Assembly (NCBI GenBank): GCA_020634815.1
Contig: JACKBA010000009.1
Span: 62,001-126,000 of the forward strand
Length of the DNA: 64,000 bases
Direction of reading: 5' to 3'
From: Caldilineaceae bacterium
Lineage (GTDB): Bacteria > Chloroflexota > Anaerolineae > Caldilineales > Caldilineaceae
Positions 27,517 to 39,266 of the stretch are shown piece after piece. The translations under genes were made by a program, and so were the position numbers. The notes beneath the pieces are model-generated. The model saw only the letters and a program-made list of their open reading frames with translations, did no database searches and was not told where the DNA came from. The first letter of the stretch is position 1, and the number at the start of each line of letters is the position of its first letter.

Positions 27517-28595
27517 GAATCGGCCTGGTCATTTACGGCAGCCTGGATATGCTGTCGGGCGGCTATCTGTACGACCGGCAACTGGTGGCCGCGCTGCACG
27601 GCCGCGGGCACACGGTCGATGTGTACAGCGTGCCGTGGCGCAACTATGCTCGCCACCTGGCCGACAACGTCGACCGGCGCTGGCTGGCGCGCCTGGCCGC
27701 GGCGCCGGTCGATCTCTGGCTGCAAGATGAACTGAACCACCCGTCGCTCTTCTGGGTGAATCGCCGGCTGCGGGCGGCGACGCGGGCGCCCATCGTTGCC
27801 ATCGTTCATCACCTGCGTTGCAGCGAAGAGCACCCGGCGCCCCTGCTGCGCCTCTACCGGCGGGTCGAGCGCGCCTACCTGGCAACCGTCGACGCGCTGC
27901 TGGCCAACAGCCGAACCACGCTGGCCACGGTAGAGGCCCTGGGCATCGAGCGTCCCGCCCACGTCGCCTGGCCCGCGGCCGACCACCTGGAACCGGCGGC
28001 GACCATCGACCCTGCGTCGATTGCGGCGCGCGCGCTGTTGGGCGGCCCGCTGCGCATCCTCTTTGTCGGCAATGTCATCCCGCGCAAGGGGCTGCACCTG
28101 CTCATCGATGCGCTGGCGCGCACGGACGCGGCGTGGGAGCTATCCGTCGTCGGGCAAACGGCGGTCGACCCGGGGTATGCACGGCGCGTCGCGGCGCAAG
28201 CACGTGCGCTGGGACTGCTGCCGCGCATCCGCTTCCTGGACCGGCTTGACGATGCCGCGCTGGCCGACGCCTATCGCAGCCATCACCTGCTGGCCGTGCC
28301 TTCCTACGAGGGTTTCGGCATCGCCTACCTGGAGGCGCAACGCTTCGGCCTCCCTGTCATCGCGCTGACGACCGGCGCCGCACGTGAGGCAATCATCGAC
28401 GGGCAGACGGGCTTTCTCGTTTCACCAGGCGACGCGGCGGCAATTGCCCGGCACATCGCCCACCTGGACGGCGACCGCACGGCGCTGGCCGGGATGGGCA
28501 TGTCGGCGCGCCTGGGCTACAAACTGCACCCGACGTGGGCGGCAAGCATGGCCGGCGCCGCCCACTGGCTCGAAAGCATCCCGCCGCGGCAATGA
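27513..28595 (+). CDS. Glycosyltransferase family 4 protein
   Basis: The 360-residue protein starts at a GTG that overlaps the PTPS stop. It has a GT-B fold: an N-terminal MRIGLVIYGSLDMLSGGYLYD glycine loop, and a C-terminal donor domain with ILFVGNVIPRKGLHLLIDAL (near residue 190) and PSYEGFGIAYLEAQRFGLPVI (near residues 265-285). The latter carries the E-x7-E motif of retaining family 4 enzymes. No membrane segment is seen. Coupling to a PTPS gene suggests the acceptor is a pterin or related small molecule, as in cyanobacterial pteridine glycosyltransferases. That link is inference. Confidence 0.92.
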   Translation: MRIGLVIYGSLDMLSGGYLYDRQLVAALHGRGHTVDVYSVPWRNYARHLADNVDRRWLARLAAAPVDLWLQDELNHPSLFWVNRRLRAATRAPIVAIVHHLRCSEEHPAPLLRLYRRVERAYLATVDALLANSRTTLATVEALGIERPAHVAWPAADHLEPAATIDPASIAARALLGGPLRILFVGNVIPRKGLHLLIDALARTDAAWELSVVGQTAVDPGYARRVAAQARALGLLPRIRFLDRLDDAALADAYRSHHLLAVPSYEGFGIAYLEAQRFGLPVIALTTGAAREAIIDGQTGFLVSPGDAAAIARHIAHLDGDRTALAGMGMSARLGYKLHPTWAASMAGAAHWLESIPPRQ

Positions 28596-28620
28596 GCAAA
28601 ACCATCAACCTGCAATCCAC

Positions 28621-28645
28621 GCGGCGCGCCGGACGTGCGCGCCGC
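28621..28645. repeat. GC-rich hairpin between glycosyltransferase and methyltransferase genes
   Basis: GCGGCGCG (28621-28628) and CGCGCCGC (28638-28645) form an 8-bp stem with a 9-nt loop. No T-run follows, so it may only slow transcription or protect RNA ends. Confidence 0.45.
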
Positions 28646-28671
28646 ACCACTTCACAGTAGAATGAACGCTC

Positions 28672-29553
28672 ATGCAATCCAACCCTTTTGTCCGCTATCT
28701 GGAAGCCAAACGCACCGTAGATGACCGCGCACTCAACCGCCCGGTGTGGTCGGAACTTGCCCGGCTGGTGACAGACCGCATGGTGCGCGACGCGCGGCCG
28801 CTGGAGGTGCTGGAGATCGGCGCCGGAATCGGCACCATGGTCGAACGCGTGCTGGCGTGGCAGTTGTTCGGGCCGCAGTCGCACGCCGTGCGCTACACAG
28901 TGCTGGACGCCGACGCCGATCTCATCGCGACGGCCAGCGCGCGGCTGGCCGTCGCCCCGCCCTGGCTCGACCTGCGCTTTGTCACGGCCGACGCGCTGGC
29001 CTATGCGGCGTCCGCGGCCGCTGACGGCGGGCAGCGCTACGACCTGCTCATCGCCAACGCATTCCTCGACCTGGTCGACCTGCGCCGCGCGCTGCCGCTG
29101 CTGCGCGGCCTGCTGCGCGACGGCGGCAGCTTCTACTTCACCATCAACTTCGACGGCGCCACGCTGCTGGAGCCGGCCATCGACCCGCCGCTCGACGCCG
29201 CGATCGAGGCCGCCTACCACCGCACCATGGACGAGCGCATCACCGACGGGCAGCCCTCGGGCGACAGCCGCACCGGGCGCCATCTCTTTGCCACGCTGCC
29301 GGCTAACGGTTTCGCTATCCGCGCCGCCGGCGCGTCGGATTGGGTGGTGCATGCCGTGGATGGTGCGTATCCGGCCGATGAGGCGGCCTTCCTGCGCTTC
29401 ATCGTCGCCACCATGGAAGGCGCGCTGCGCAATCACCCCGACCTTGACTCCGTTCACTTCGATCGGTGGATCGCTGCGCGCCGGGCGCAGATCGACCGCG
29501 CCGAACTGGTCTACATCGCGCATCAACTGGATTTTTGCGGCGTCGCCGGCTGA
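28672..29553 (+). CDS. Class I SAM-dependent methyltransferase
   Basis: The 293-residue protein has the SAM-binding glycine motif VLEIGAGIGTMVERVL near residues 45-60. It is followed by the acidic motif II YTVLDADADLI and the motif IV region YDLLIANAFLDLVDL. There is no membrane segment. It belongs to a small-molecule methyltransferase type rather than RNA or protein types. A TAGAAT box 8 nt before the ATG could give a very short leader. It is the fifth enzyme gene of the pterin-type cluster, and its likely role is O- or N-methylation of the glycoside. Confidence 0.88.
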   Translation: MQSNPFVRYLEAKRTVDDRALNRPVWSELARLVTDRMVRDARPLEVLEIGAGIGTMVERVLAWQLFGPQSHAVRYTVLDADADLIATASARLAVAPPWLDLRFVTADALAYAASAAADGGQRYDLLIANAFLDLVDLRRALPLLRGLLRDGGSFYFTINFDGATLLEPAIDPPLDAAIEAAYHRTMDERITDGQPSGDSRTGRHLFATLPANGFAIRAAGASDWVVHAVDGAYPADEAAFLRFIVATMEGALRNHPDLDSVHFDRWIAARRAQIDRAELVYIAHQLDFCGVAG

Positions 29554-29583
29554 CGCTGCCACCGAATGGATTGAGTGCCCGCC

Positions 29584-30777
29584 ATGCACGCAGCACAGAC
29601 TCGCCGCAGCCCTGCGCCCTCGGCGCTGACCGTCATCATCACCGCCTATCTGATCTTCATCGTGCTGGGCTTCCCCGACGGCATGTTGGGCATCGCCTGG
29701 CCCTCGATCATGGGCACCTTTGGCCTGCAGAACGCACAGATGGGCACGTTGCTGCTGGCGTCCACGCTCGGCATCCTCGTGACGAGTTTCAACGTCGGGC
29801 GACTCATCGCCTGGTTTGGCATCTCCAACGTCCTGATTGCCGCCAACGTCCTGCGTGCCGTGGGGTTGCTCGGCATTGGCCTGGCGCCGCAGTGGCCGCT
29901 GCTGGTGGCGAGCGCCTTCCTCTTCGGCCTGGGCAGCGGCGCCATCGATGGCGGGATCAACACCTACTTCGCGCTGAATCTGCCCAGCCCGCGCCTCATG
30001 AACTGGCTGCACGCCAGCTTCGGCCTCGGCGCCACCATCGGCCCGATCATGATGACGGCCCTGTTGAGCATGGGCGGTATCTGGCGCTGGGGCTACGTGA
30101 TCGTGGCGCTGGTGCAGATGGGCATGGGGCTGCTGGTGTGGGCGCGGGCGAATGCCTGGCAGACACGCGCCGACACGCCGGGCGCCGAAGCCGTGACCAC
30201 CCGCACGAGCACGCGTGCCACGCTGGCGCGGCCCATCGTCTGGGTCAACATCGCCATCTTCTTCTTCTACACCGGCATCGAGGTCACCGCCGGCAGTTGG
30301 AGCTATTCGCTCTTCACCGAGGCACGCGGCATCCCGGTGGCGGTGGCCGGCTTCTGGGCCAGCCTTTACTGGGGCAGCTTCACGCTGGGACGCTTCTTCT
30401 TCGGCATCGTGGCGGATCGCTTTGCCGTCATCCCGACGGTGCGCGCCATGTGCCTTACAGCCATCGCCGCCGCGGCGTGCATCTGGTGGAATCCGGCCGA
30501 CTGGGTAAGCTTCGGCGGGCTCGCCGTGCTGGGCTTTGCCATGGCGCCCATTTTTCCGCTCATGATCACCGCCACACCCCTGCGCCTGGGCAGCGGCGAC
30601 GCCAGCAACGCTATCGGCTTCCAGGTGGCAGCCGCCAGCCTGGGCATCGGTCTGTTACCGGGGCTGGCCGGCCTCCTTGCCGACCAGTTCAGCCTGGAGA
30701 TCGTCGGCCCGTTCATGGTGTCCGGCCTGGTCGTGATGACCGTTTTGCATGAGATCGCCGTGCGGTATCACAAGTAG
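29584..30777 (+). CDS. MFS transporter
   Basis: The roughly 397-residue polytopic protein has about 12 membrane segments. The first is ALTVIITAYLIFIVLGFPDG, and the family loop appears as FNVGRLIAWFGISNVLI. A second MFS-type loop, GRFFFGIVADRFAVIPT, precedes segment 8. It resembles the FucP/sugar and drug-exporter-like group with a FPDGMLGIAWPS motif. The ATG at 29584 is preferred; a GTG at 29575 is possible. It follows the methyltransferase by 30 nt, so it may export the cluster's product. Confidence 0.88.
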   Translation: MHAAQTRRSPAPSALTVIITAYLIFIVLGFPDGMLGIAWPSIMGTFGLQNAQMGTLLLASTLGILVTSFNVGRLIAWFGISNVLIAANVLRAVGLLGIGLAPQWPLLVASAFLFGLGSGAIDGGINTYFALNLPSPRLMNWLHASFGLGATIGPIMMTALLSMGGIWRWGYVIVALVQMGMGLLVWARANAWQTRADTPGAEAVTTRTSTRATLARPIVWVNIAIFFFYTGIEVTAGSWSYSLFTEARGIPVAVAGFWASLYWGSFTLGRFFFGIVADRFAVIPTVRAMCLTAIAAAACIWWNPADWVSFGGLAVLGFAMAPIFPLMITATPLRLGSGDASNAIGFQVAAASLGIGLLPGLAGLLADQFSLEIVGPFMVSGLVVMTVLHEIAVRYHK

Positions 30778-30905
30778 GGGCGAGGGGCGAGGGGCGAGGG
30801 GCGAAAAATGGTCAATTGACAACGGTCAATGGTCAATTGTCAATGGAGGAAGGGCGAGGGGCGGAATAAGCGTTGGATGTTCCTCTTTGTGTCTTTGTGT
30901 CTCTG
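30777..30905. repeat. Microsatellite-rich gap between convergent genes
   Basis: Three copies of GGGGCGA (30777-30803) are followed by a block of GGTCAAT words in both orientations (30809-30846), another GGGCGAGGGGC copy, and a TTTGTGTC/CTGTGTG run (about 30885-30908). The same GGGGCGA unit reappears in reverse inside the 1639-residue membrane protein gene at 47355-47376. Confidence 0.75.
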
Positions 30906-30943
30906 TGTGAGCCACCCTTGATCTCCGTGTGACCTGCTCTGCC

Positions 30944-32023
30944 CTACTGCAACGCCAGCAGTTCGAGCGGGTTGATGAGGCGGCCGAAGTCGCGAATCTC
31001 GAAGTGGAGATGTGGTCCCGTGCTGTTGCCGGTGGAGCCGACCGTGCCGATGACCTGCCCCTGCCCCACGATGTCACCCTCCTGCACCAGGATGCGATCG
31101 AGGTGCGCGTAGAGCGTCACGTAGTCGATCTTGTGGTCGATGATGACGAAGCGCCCGTAGCCCTGGTCGTTCCAGCCCGCACGCAGGACGATGCCGCGAT
31201 CGGCCGCGGTGATCGGCGTGCCCGCCGGCGCGGCCACATCGACGGCGCGGTGGTCGTAACGGTAGCTCTGGCTGAGCCAGCCGTAGACCGGCCACGCAAA
31301 ATGGCCGCTGCCGTAGGGCCAGTCCGCCGGAACCGGACCACTGGCGACCCCGCTCTTTCCGCGGGCGGTATTGCGGTCGGCAAAGACCACGAAGGGCGAC
31401 GTATCGACCGGCATGTTGAGCATGACGGCCAGGAAGTCCGCATCGGCGGCGGGCGCCTGCGTCATGCCATTCTTGGGCAGCGGCAGCGGGATGCGCAGAT
31501 GCGTGCCGGGCCGCAGATCGATGCCGTCGCTACGCACGCCAATCAGCCCGTTCCACGGCAGCGCCCGAATCTCTTCCGGCGCCACGCGGTAAGCCGCAGC
31601 CACCGTGTCAAGCGTATCGCCCGGCAGCACTTCATGGCAGAGCACATTGGCCGGCGGCACCGACAGCACGTCGCCGATGACGAGCGGCTGGTCGTCGGTG
31701 AAGCGCGGGCCGACGGCGCAGGGCACGTCCTCCAGGTCGATGCCCGTCTCTAGCGCGACGGTGAAGAGCGTGTCGCCGCCGCGCACGGTGTACGTCAGCG
31801 GCGTGTCGGTTGCCAGGTGCATCGTGCGCGGCGAGGGCGGGAAGGAGCCGGCGGCACGCGGCGGTGTGGCGGTCGGGGTCGGCAGGACCGGTGGCACGGG
31901 TGTCGGCGTCGAGATGTCGGCCGGCGTGACGATGGGGCCGTCCTGGGCGCGCAGCGTGCCGGCCGCCAGCAGGCCGGCCGCCACCATCGCGGTTGAAATC
32001 AAGAGCCACAGATACCGCTTCAC
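30944..32023 (-). CDS. LysM-M23 peptidoglycan endopeptidase
   Basis: The 359-residue protein starts at a GTG overlapping the previous stop (GTGA). It has a signal peptide (KRYLWLLISTAMVAAGLLAAG), a Pro/Thr-rich linker and two LysM-like repeats (YTVRGGDTLFTVALE and HEVLPGDTLDTVAAAY). The C-terminal M23 domain has zinc ligands in YDHRAVDVA and STGPHLHFEI. It should cut peptide cross-links or bridges outside the membrane. It is the last gene of the seven-gene envelope run, which ties glycan assembly to wall remodelling. Confidence 0.92.
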   Translation of the reverse strand: MKRYLWLLISTAMVAAGLLAAGTLRAQDGPIVTPADISTPTPVPPVLPTPTATPPRAAGSFPPSPRTMHLATDTPLTYTVRGGDTLFTVALETGIDLEDVPCAVGPRFTDDQPLVIGDVLSVPPANVLCHEVLPGDTLDTVAAAYRVAPEEIRALPWNGLIGVRSDGIDLRPGTHLRIPLPLPKNGMTQAPAADADFLAVMLNMPVDTSPFVVFADRNTARGKSGVASGPVPADWPYGSGHFAWPVYGWLSQSYRYDHRAVDVAAPAGTPITAADRGIVLRAGWNDQGYGRFVIIDHKIDYVTLYAHLDRILVQEGDIVGQGQVIGTVGSTGNSTGPHLHFEIRDFGRLINPLELLALQ

Positions 32024-35000
32024 GGTCGCACATCCACCCAGTTGCGCAGCGCAATCAGCACGCCGCCGGCGCTGTCCGCCACCCAGATCACGCCGTCGGG
32101 CGCCACGGCGATGCCCACCGGCCGCACAGGTTGCCCCAGCAGTTTGCCCACATCCCACGCTCCGGCCGGCTCGCCATTAGGGTCGAGTTTCACGACGCGG
32201 CCCTTCTCCGGCTCGGTCAGGTAGAGATAACCCGTTTCGTCGACGGCGAGATGCGGGCTGTCCACCGTGTTCGCCACCGGGATGGGCCACGCTCGCTCAC
32301 GCTGGCCGTCGGCGCTGTAGCGAATGAGCCGGTGGCCCTGGCTTTCCGCCACGAAGAGTGTGCCGTCCGCCCCCAAAACCGCATCGACCGGCTGGGCATC
32401 TTCGCCAGGCCAGACGACCACCTGGCCCGTCACGGCGCCGGCATCGTCGAGCAGCACCACGCGGTTGTTGGGCGTGTTGGCGATGAGCACGCGCCCCTCC
32501 GGCGTGGCGGCAATCCCGCGCGAGCGGTCAGCATACGCGGAATCCAGGTCATCGGCAAATGGCAGCGGGTCGCCCTGCACCGTGAAGGCGCGCACGCGGC
32601 CGGCGCCGGCATCAAGCACGTAGAGCCGGTCGGCGCTCATCGCCACGTCAGTCGGCTCGACAAAGCCGCCGATGGCCCGCACCGCCTCGCCGCTGGGCGA
32701 GAAGACCGTGACCCGGCCCGCTTCACTCTCGGCGACGAAGATCGTGCCGTCCGGCGCCACCGCGACACCGGTCGGGCGCGCCAGGTTGCCGGCCACAACC
32801 TCAGCAGCGCCGATCAACTCCGGCGCCAGGCTCAACGGTCCCTCACCGGCCGGCCCTGCCAACCCCGGAACCGCGTCGATCGTGGGAATGGTGACGCGGT
32901 CGTAGCTCTCCTGCGGCGGGTAGAGGACGTCGGCCGGGATGATCTGCACGGGGCTGCCCGGCGGCTGCCAGTAGACGTTGACGTGGGTGTGGTCGGTGCG
33001 GTCGGCAAAGCGGATACGGATGTCGTGCAGCCCGCGCGCCAGTTCGATCTGGCCCTCCTGGTAGGTGTTGGGCGTGTCCGCCTGCACGACGGGAAGGTCG
33101 TCGATCCAGAGCAGCGATTCGTCGATGGACTCAAGGCCGAAGTGATAGAGGCCGTCGACCGGCGCGGCCAGCTTGCCCGTCCACTCCACGGTGTAGGGGC
33201 GCGGCAGCGGCGTGACGTGGACGTAGCGGTCAAAGCGCGCGTCGATGCGGCTCATGACCTCGGGCGGCGTCCAGTCGCCGTTGGCGAAATAGCGCCCCAG
33301 CAGGCCGTGACCCAGCGCCGGCACGGCGTAGAGTGCAGTGGTCGGAATGATCTGCGTGTCGCGATCGGGCGTGCGCCAGGCCAGCGCCATGTGCCCTGGC
33401 GCGCCGGCCGCGCGCACGCGCAGCGCGTGGTTGCCCTGCGCCAGCGCCAGCGAGCCGGAGAGCACGCCCGTCCCCGAAATAACGGGGCGCTCGCCAATGC
33501 GGACTTCGGCCGCTCCCGGCGCGTCGAGGAAGAAATCGTGCACGCCCGCCGTCGCCACGTTGAGAATGCCCTCCCACTCGACGCTGAAGGGCAGCGACGC
33601 CGGTGCGGCCTGCGCCCAGTCGGCGTCAATGGCCGGCTCGCGACGCGTGAGGATGGGCATGCCTTCCCATGTGTCGCCGGCATAGTAGCGCGCGTCCAGC
33701 CCCTGGATCGACGCGACATCCTCCGGCGTCAGGCGGACGGTGAAGATCACGGGCGGGCCATCCAGCGGCGGCGTCATTTCGGCAAAGGTGGCGTTGGGAT
33801 AGAGCAGCTTCGCCTCGTCGTAGAGATCGCGGCTCTCGGCGTTGAGGATCAGCAGCGCCGACCGGCCCGGCACAAAGGGCAGCGGAAACTGGTCGACGGT
33901 GCTCAGCTCGGTATACGGACGCGCCGAACGCGCCAGAAAGCGCAGCGTGGGGTGGCCGTGGAAAAAGGAGGTCACGTAAGCGTCGGTGTTCTCGTCGACA
34001 TCAGCCAGCAAGCGGGCGGCGAGCGTCTCGGGCGTGGAGTAAGCGTTCCACGCGGCGAAGTCGTTGGCCTGGCGGTCGAAGTAGGTGTTGAAGTTCAGCG
34101 CCGCGGTGAGGGCCAGCAGCGCGCCCACGGGCCACCACGCCGCACGCGGATAATAGCGGCCGCCGGCCAGCGCCCATGCCCGGAGCAGCACGGCCAGCGC
34201 CGTCGTCACCAGCAGGTAGGCGGCGGGCAGCGCGCCATTGGCACGCAACGATTGTGGCGCCTCGAAATCGAGCGAGAGGATGCCCGGCAGCAGCCCGATG
34301 AAGAGCCACGCCACCAGTAGCAAGTAACGCGGCTGGAGCACGCGGCGCAACGCATAGGCGACGCCCAGCACCAACAGCGCGGCGGACACGGCGTCGAGCA
34401 TGGGGTTACCGGGCAGGTTGTGGCGGCCGTTGGGATCGCCGATGACGTTGAACATGAGCAGGTGGCGGCGCACGTTTTCCCACAGCGCCAGCCACGGGTC
34501 GCTTGCGGCCGTGTTGGCCAGGATGAAGGTCGTCTCGATGCGCGCCCAGAAGAGATCCGGGTGCTTGAGGGCGAAGACGGCCAGCGGCGCAACAACGATG
34601 CCCGCCACCACGGCCATGACCGCCAACCCGAGCCAGAAGGTTGCCGGTGGCCAGGCGCGCATGCGCAGCCGCCCGTGCACGGCCCAATAGACAAAGAAGA
34701 GCCCCAATACCGGCACGAAGAGGCGGAACGAAGTGTAGAAGCAGAGCCCCAGTCCCACCCACAGCCCGGTCAGCGCGTAATCCGCCATGCGTTGCGTGCG
34801 CAGCGAACGCAGCGCAAAGGCCACGCTCAGCAGCGCGAAGAGCGGCGTCGACATGGTGGCGTACATGCCGAAGCGGCTCAGCGTCACCGCCCAACTCGAC
34901 ACGGCGATCAGAAAGGCCGCCACCAGCCCCATGCGCCGGCCGAAGAGCTCGTCGCCGGCCAGATAGGCCGCCACCACGGCCAGCAGCCCCATGCCGGCGC

Positions 35001-35691
35001 TCACCAGGCGAATCGACTGCGTCTCTATGCCCGCCAGCTTGAACGCACCGGCTACCAGGTAGAGATAGTGCGCGGCGCCGTGGGTCGCGCCGTCAAAGAT
35101 GGGGCGGAAGTTGGCGTCGGCCAGGATGCGCATGGCCTGCAAGCCGCTCTCCGCCTCGTCGTACCAGGTGCCGAAGGGCAGGCTGTCAAAGCGGAAGAGG
35201 CGGAAGAAGGCCGCCACGCCCAGGATGAGCGCCAGCCACGCCAACGTCTGTCGCGTGGAGAGATCGGGCGCGGGGGATGGCTCGCCCGGCGCGCGCAGAC
35301 GCACCCCGCGATCGAGCAGGAAGGCGCCGCCCAGCGCGCTGCCGATCGCGGCCAGGTGCCACCACCACGCCCCTGGCGCAAAGGGCTCCAGATCCCAGAG
35401 TTGCTGGGCAGCGTTGAGGGTGAGCAACAGGGCGATGGCGAAGAGACCGGCCGCCACACGCGCGCTCCATGCTTCGGCCACGCGCAGGCCGCCCCGGCGC
35501 ACCGGTAACGGCAGCAGCGGATCGAAACGCGCCGGCCAGAAAGCAGCCAGGAAGATAATCACCGCGGCGCCAAAGAAGAGCCAGGCGTCGAAGTTGACCC
35601 CGGCAGGCAGGCTGCGCTGGCCCAGCCAGGCCAGCGCCACGGCGACAATGCCGAGCAAAAACGGTCGAAGTCCGGTCCGCTCCATCAGCAT
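32020..35691 (-). CDS. GT39-like membrane glycosyltransferase with PA14 and NHL domains
   Basis: The 1223-residue protein starts with about a dozen membrane segments (to about residue 540). The catalytic-type loop LPFGTWYDEAESGLQAMR carries the Asp-Glu pair expected of GT-C enzymes of family 39. Residues about 660-930 hold two PA14-like sugar-binding modules (LDARYYAGDTWEG and LGRYFANGDWTPPE begin them; WIDDLPVV is the core strand). Residues about 955-1222 are NHL repeats such as RPTGVAVAPDGTIFVAESE. The order suggests transfer of lipid-linked sugars outside the cell, with attached carbohydrate-binding and propeller domains. It is followed by the M23 gene with a 4-nt overlap. Confidence 0.85.
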   Translation of the reverse strand: MLMERTGLRPFLLGIVAVALAWLGQRSLPAGVNFDAWLFFGAAVIIFLAAFWPARFDPLLPLPVRRGGLRVAEAWSARVAAGLFAIALLLTLNAAQQLWDLEPFAPGAWWWHLAAIGSALGGAFLLDRGVRLRAPGEPSPAPDLSTRQTLAWLALILGVAAFFRLFRFDSLPFGTWYDEAESGLQAMRILADANFRPIFDGATHGAAHYLYLVAGAFKLAGIETQSIRLVSAGMGLLAVVAAYLAGDELFGRRMGLVAAFLIAVSSWAVTLSRFGMYATMSTPLFALLSVAFALRSLRTQRMADYALTGLWVGLGLCFYTSFRLFVPVLGLFFVYWAVHGRLRMRAWPPATFWLGLAVMAVVAGIVVAPLAVFALKHPDLFWARIETTFILANTAASDPWLALWENVRRHLLMFNVIGDPNGRHNLPGNPMLDAVSAALLVLGVAYALRRVLQPRYLLLVAWLFIGLLPGILSLDFEAPQSLRANGALPAAYLLVTTALAVLLRAWALAGGRYYPRAAWWPVGALLALTAALNFNTYFDRQANDFAAWNAYSTPETLAARLLADVDENTDAYVTSFFHGHPTLRFLARSARPYTELSTVDQFPLPFVPGRSALLILNAESRDLYDEAKLLYPNATFAEMTPPLDGPPVIFTVRLTPEDVASIQGLDARYYAGDTWEGMPILTRREPAIDADWAQAAPASLPFSVEWEGILNVATAGVHDFFLDAPGAAEVRIGERPVISGTGVLSGSLALAQGNHALRVRAAGAPGHMALAWRTPDRDTQIIPTTALYAVPALGHGLLGRYFANGDWTPPEVMSRIDARFDRYVHVTPLPRPYTVEWTGKLAAPVDGLYHFGLESIDESLLWIDDLPVVQADTPNTYQEGQIELARGLHDIRIRFADRTDHTHVNVYWQPPGSPVQIIPADVLYPPQESYDRVTIPTIDAVPGLAGPAGEGPLSLAPELIGAAEVVAGNLARPTGVAVAPDGTIFVAESEAGRVTVFSPSGEAVRAIGGFVEPTDVAMSADRLYVLDAGAGRVRAFTVQGDPLPFADDLDSAYADRSRGIAATPEGRVLIANTPNNRVVLLDDAGAVTGQVVVWPGEDAQPVDAVLGADGTLFVAESQGHRLIRYSADGQRERAWPIPVANTVDSPHLAVDETGYLYLTEPEKGRVVKLDPNGEPAGAWDVGKLLGQPVRPVGIAVAPDGVIWVADSAGGVLIALRNWVDVRP

Positions 35692-35734
35692 GACAGGGGA
35701 GCGGCGGCGCGCTGTGGTGCACCGCCGCTACTAC

Positions 35735-39253
<3,519 letters not shown>

Positions 39254-39266
39254 CTTCAACCCTCTT

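Noticed and set aside
28393..30012. A 539-codon minus-strand frame across the glycosyltransferase, methyltransferase and MFS genes
   Set aside because: It spans three good genes on the other strand and has shadow composition.
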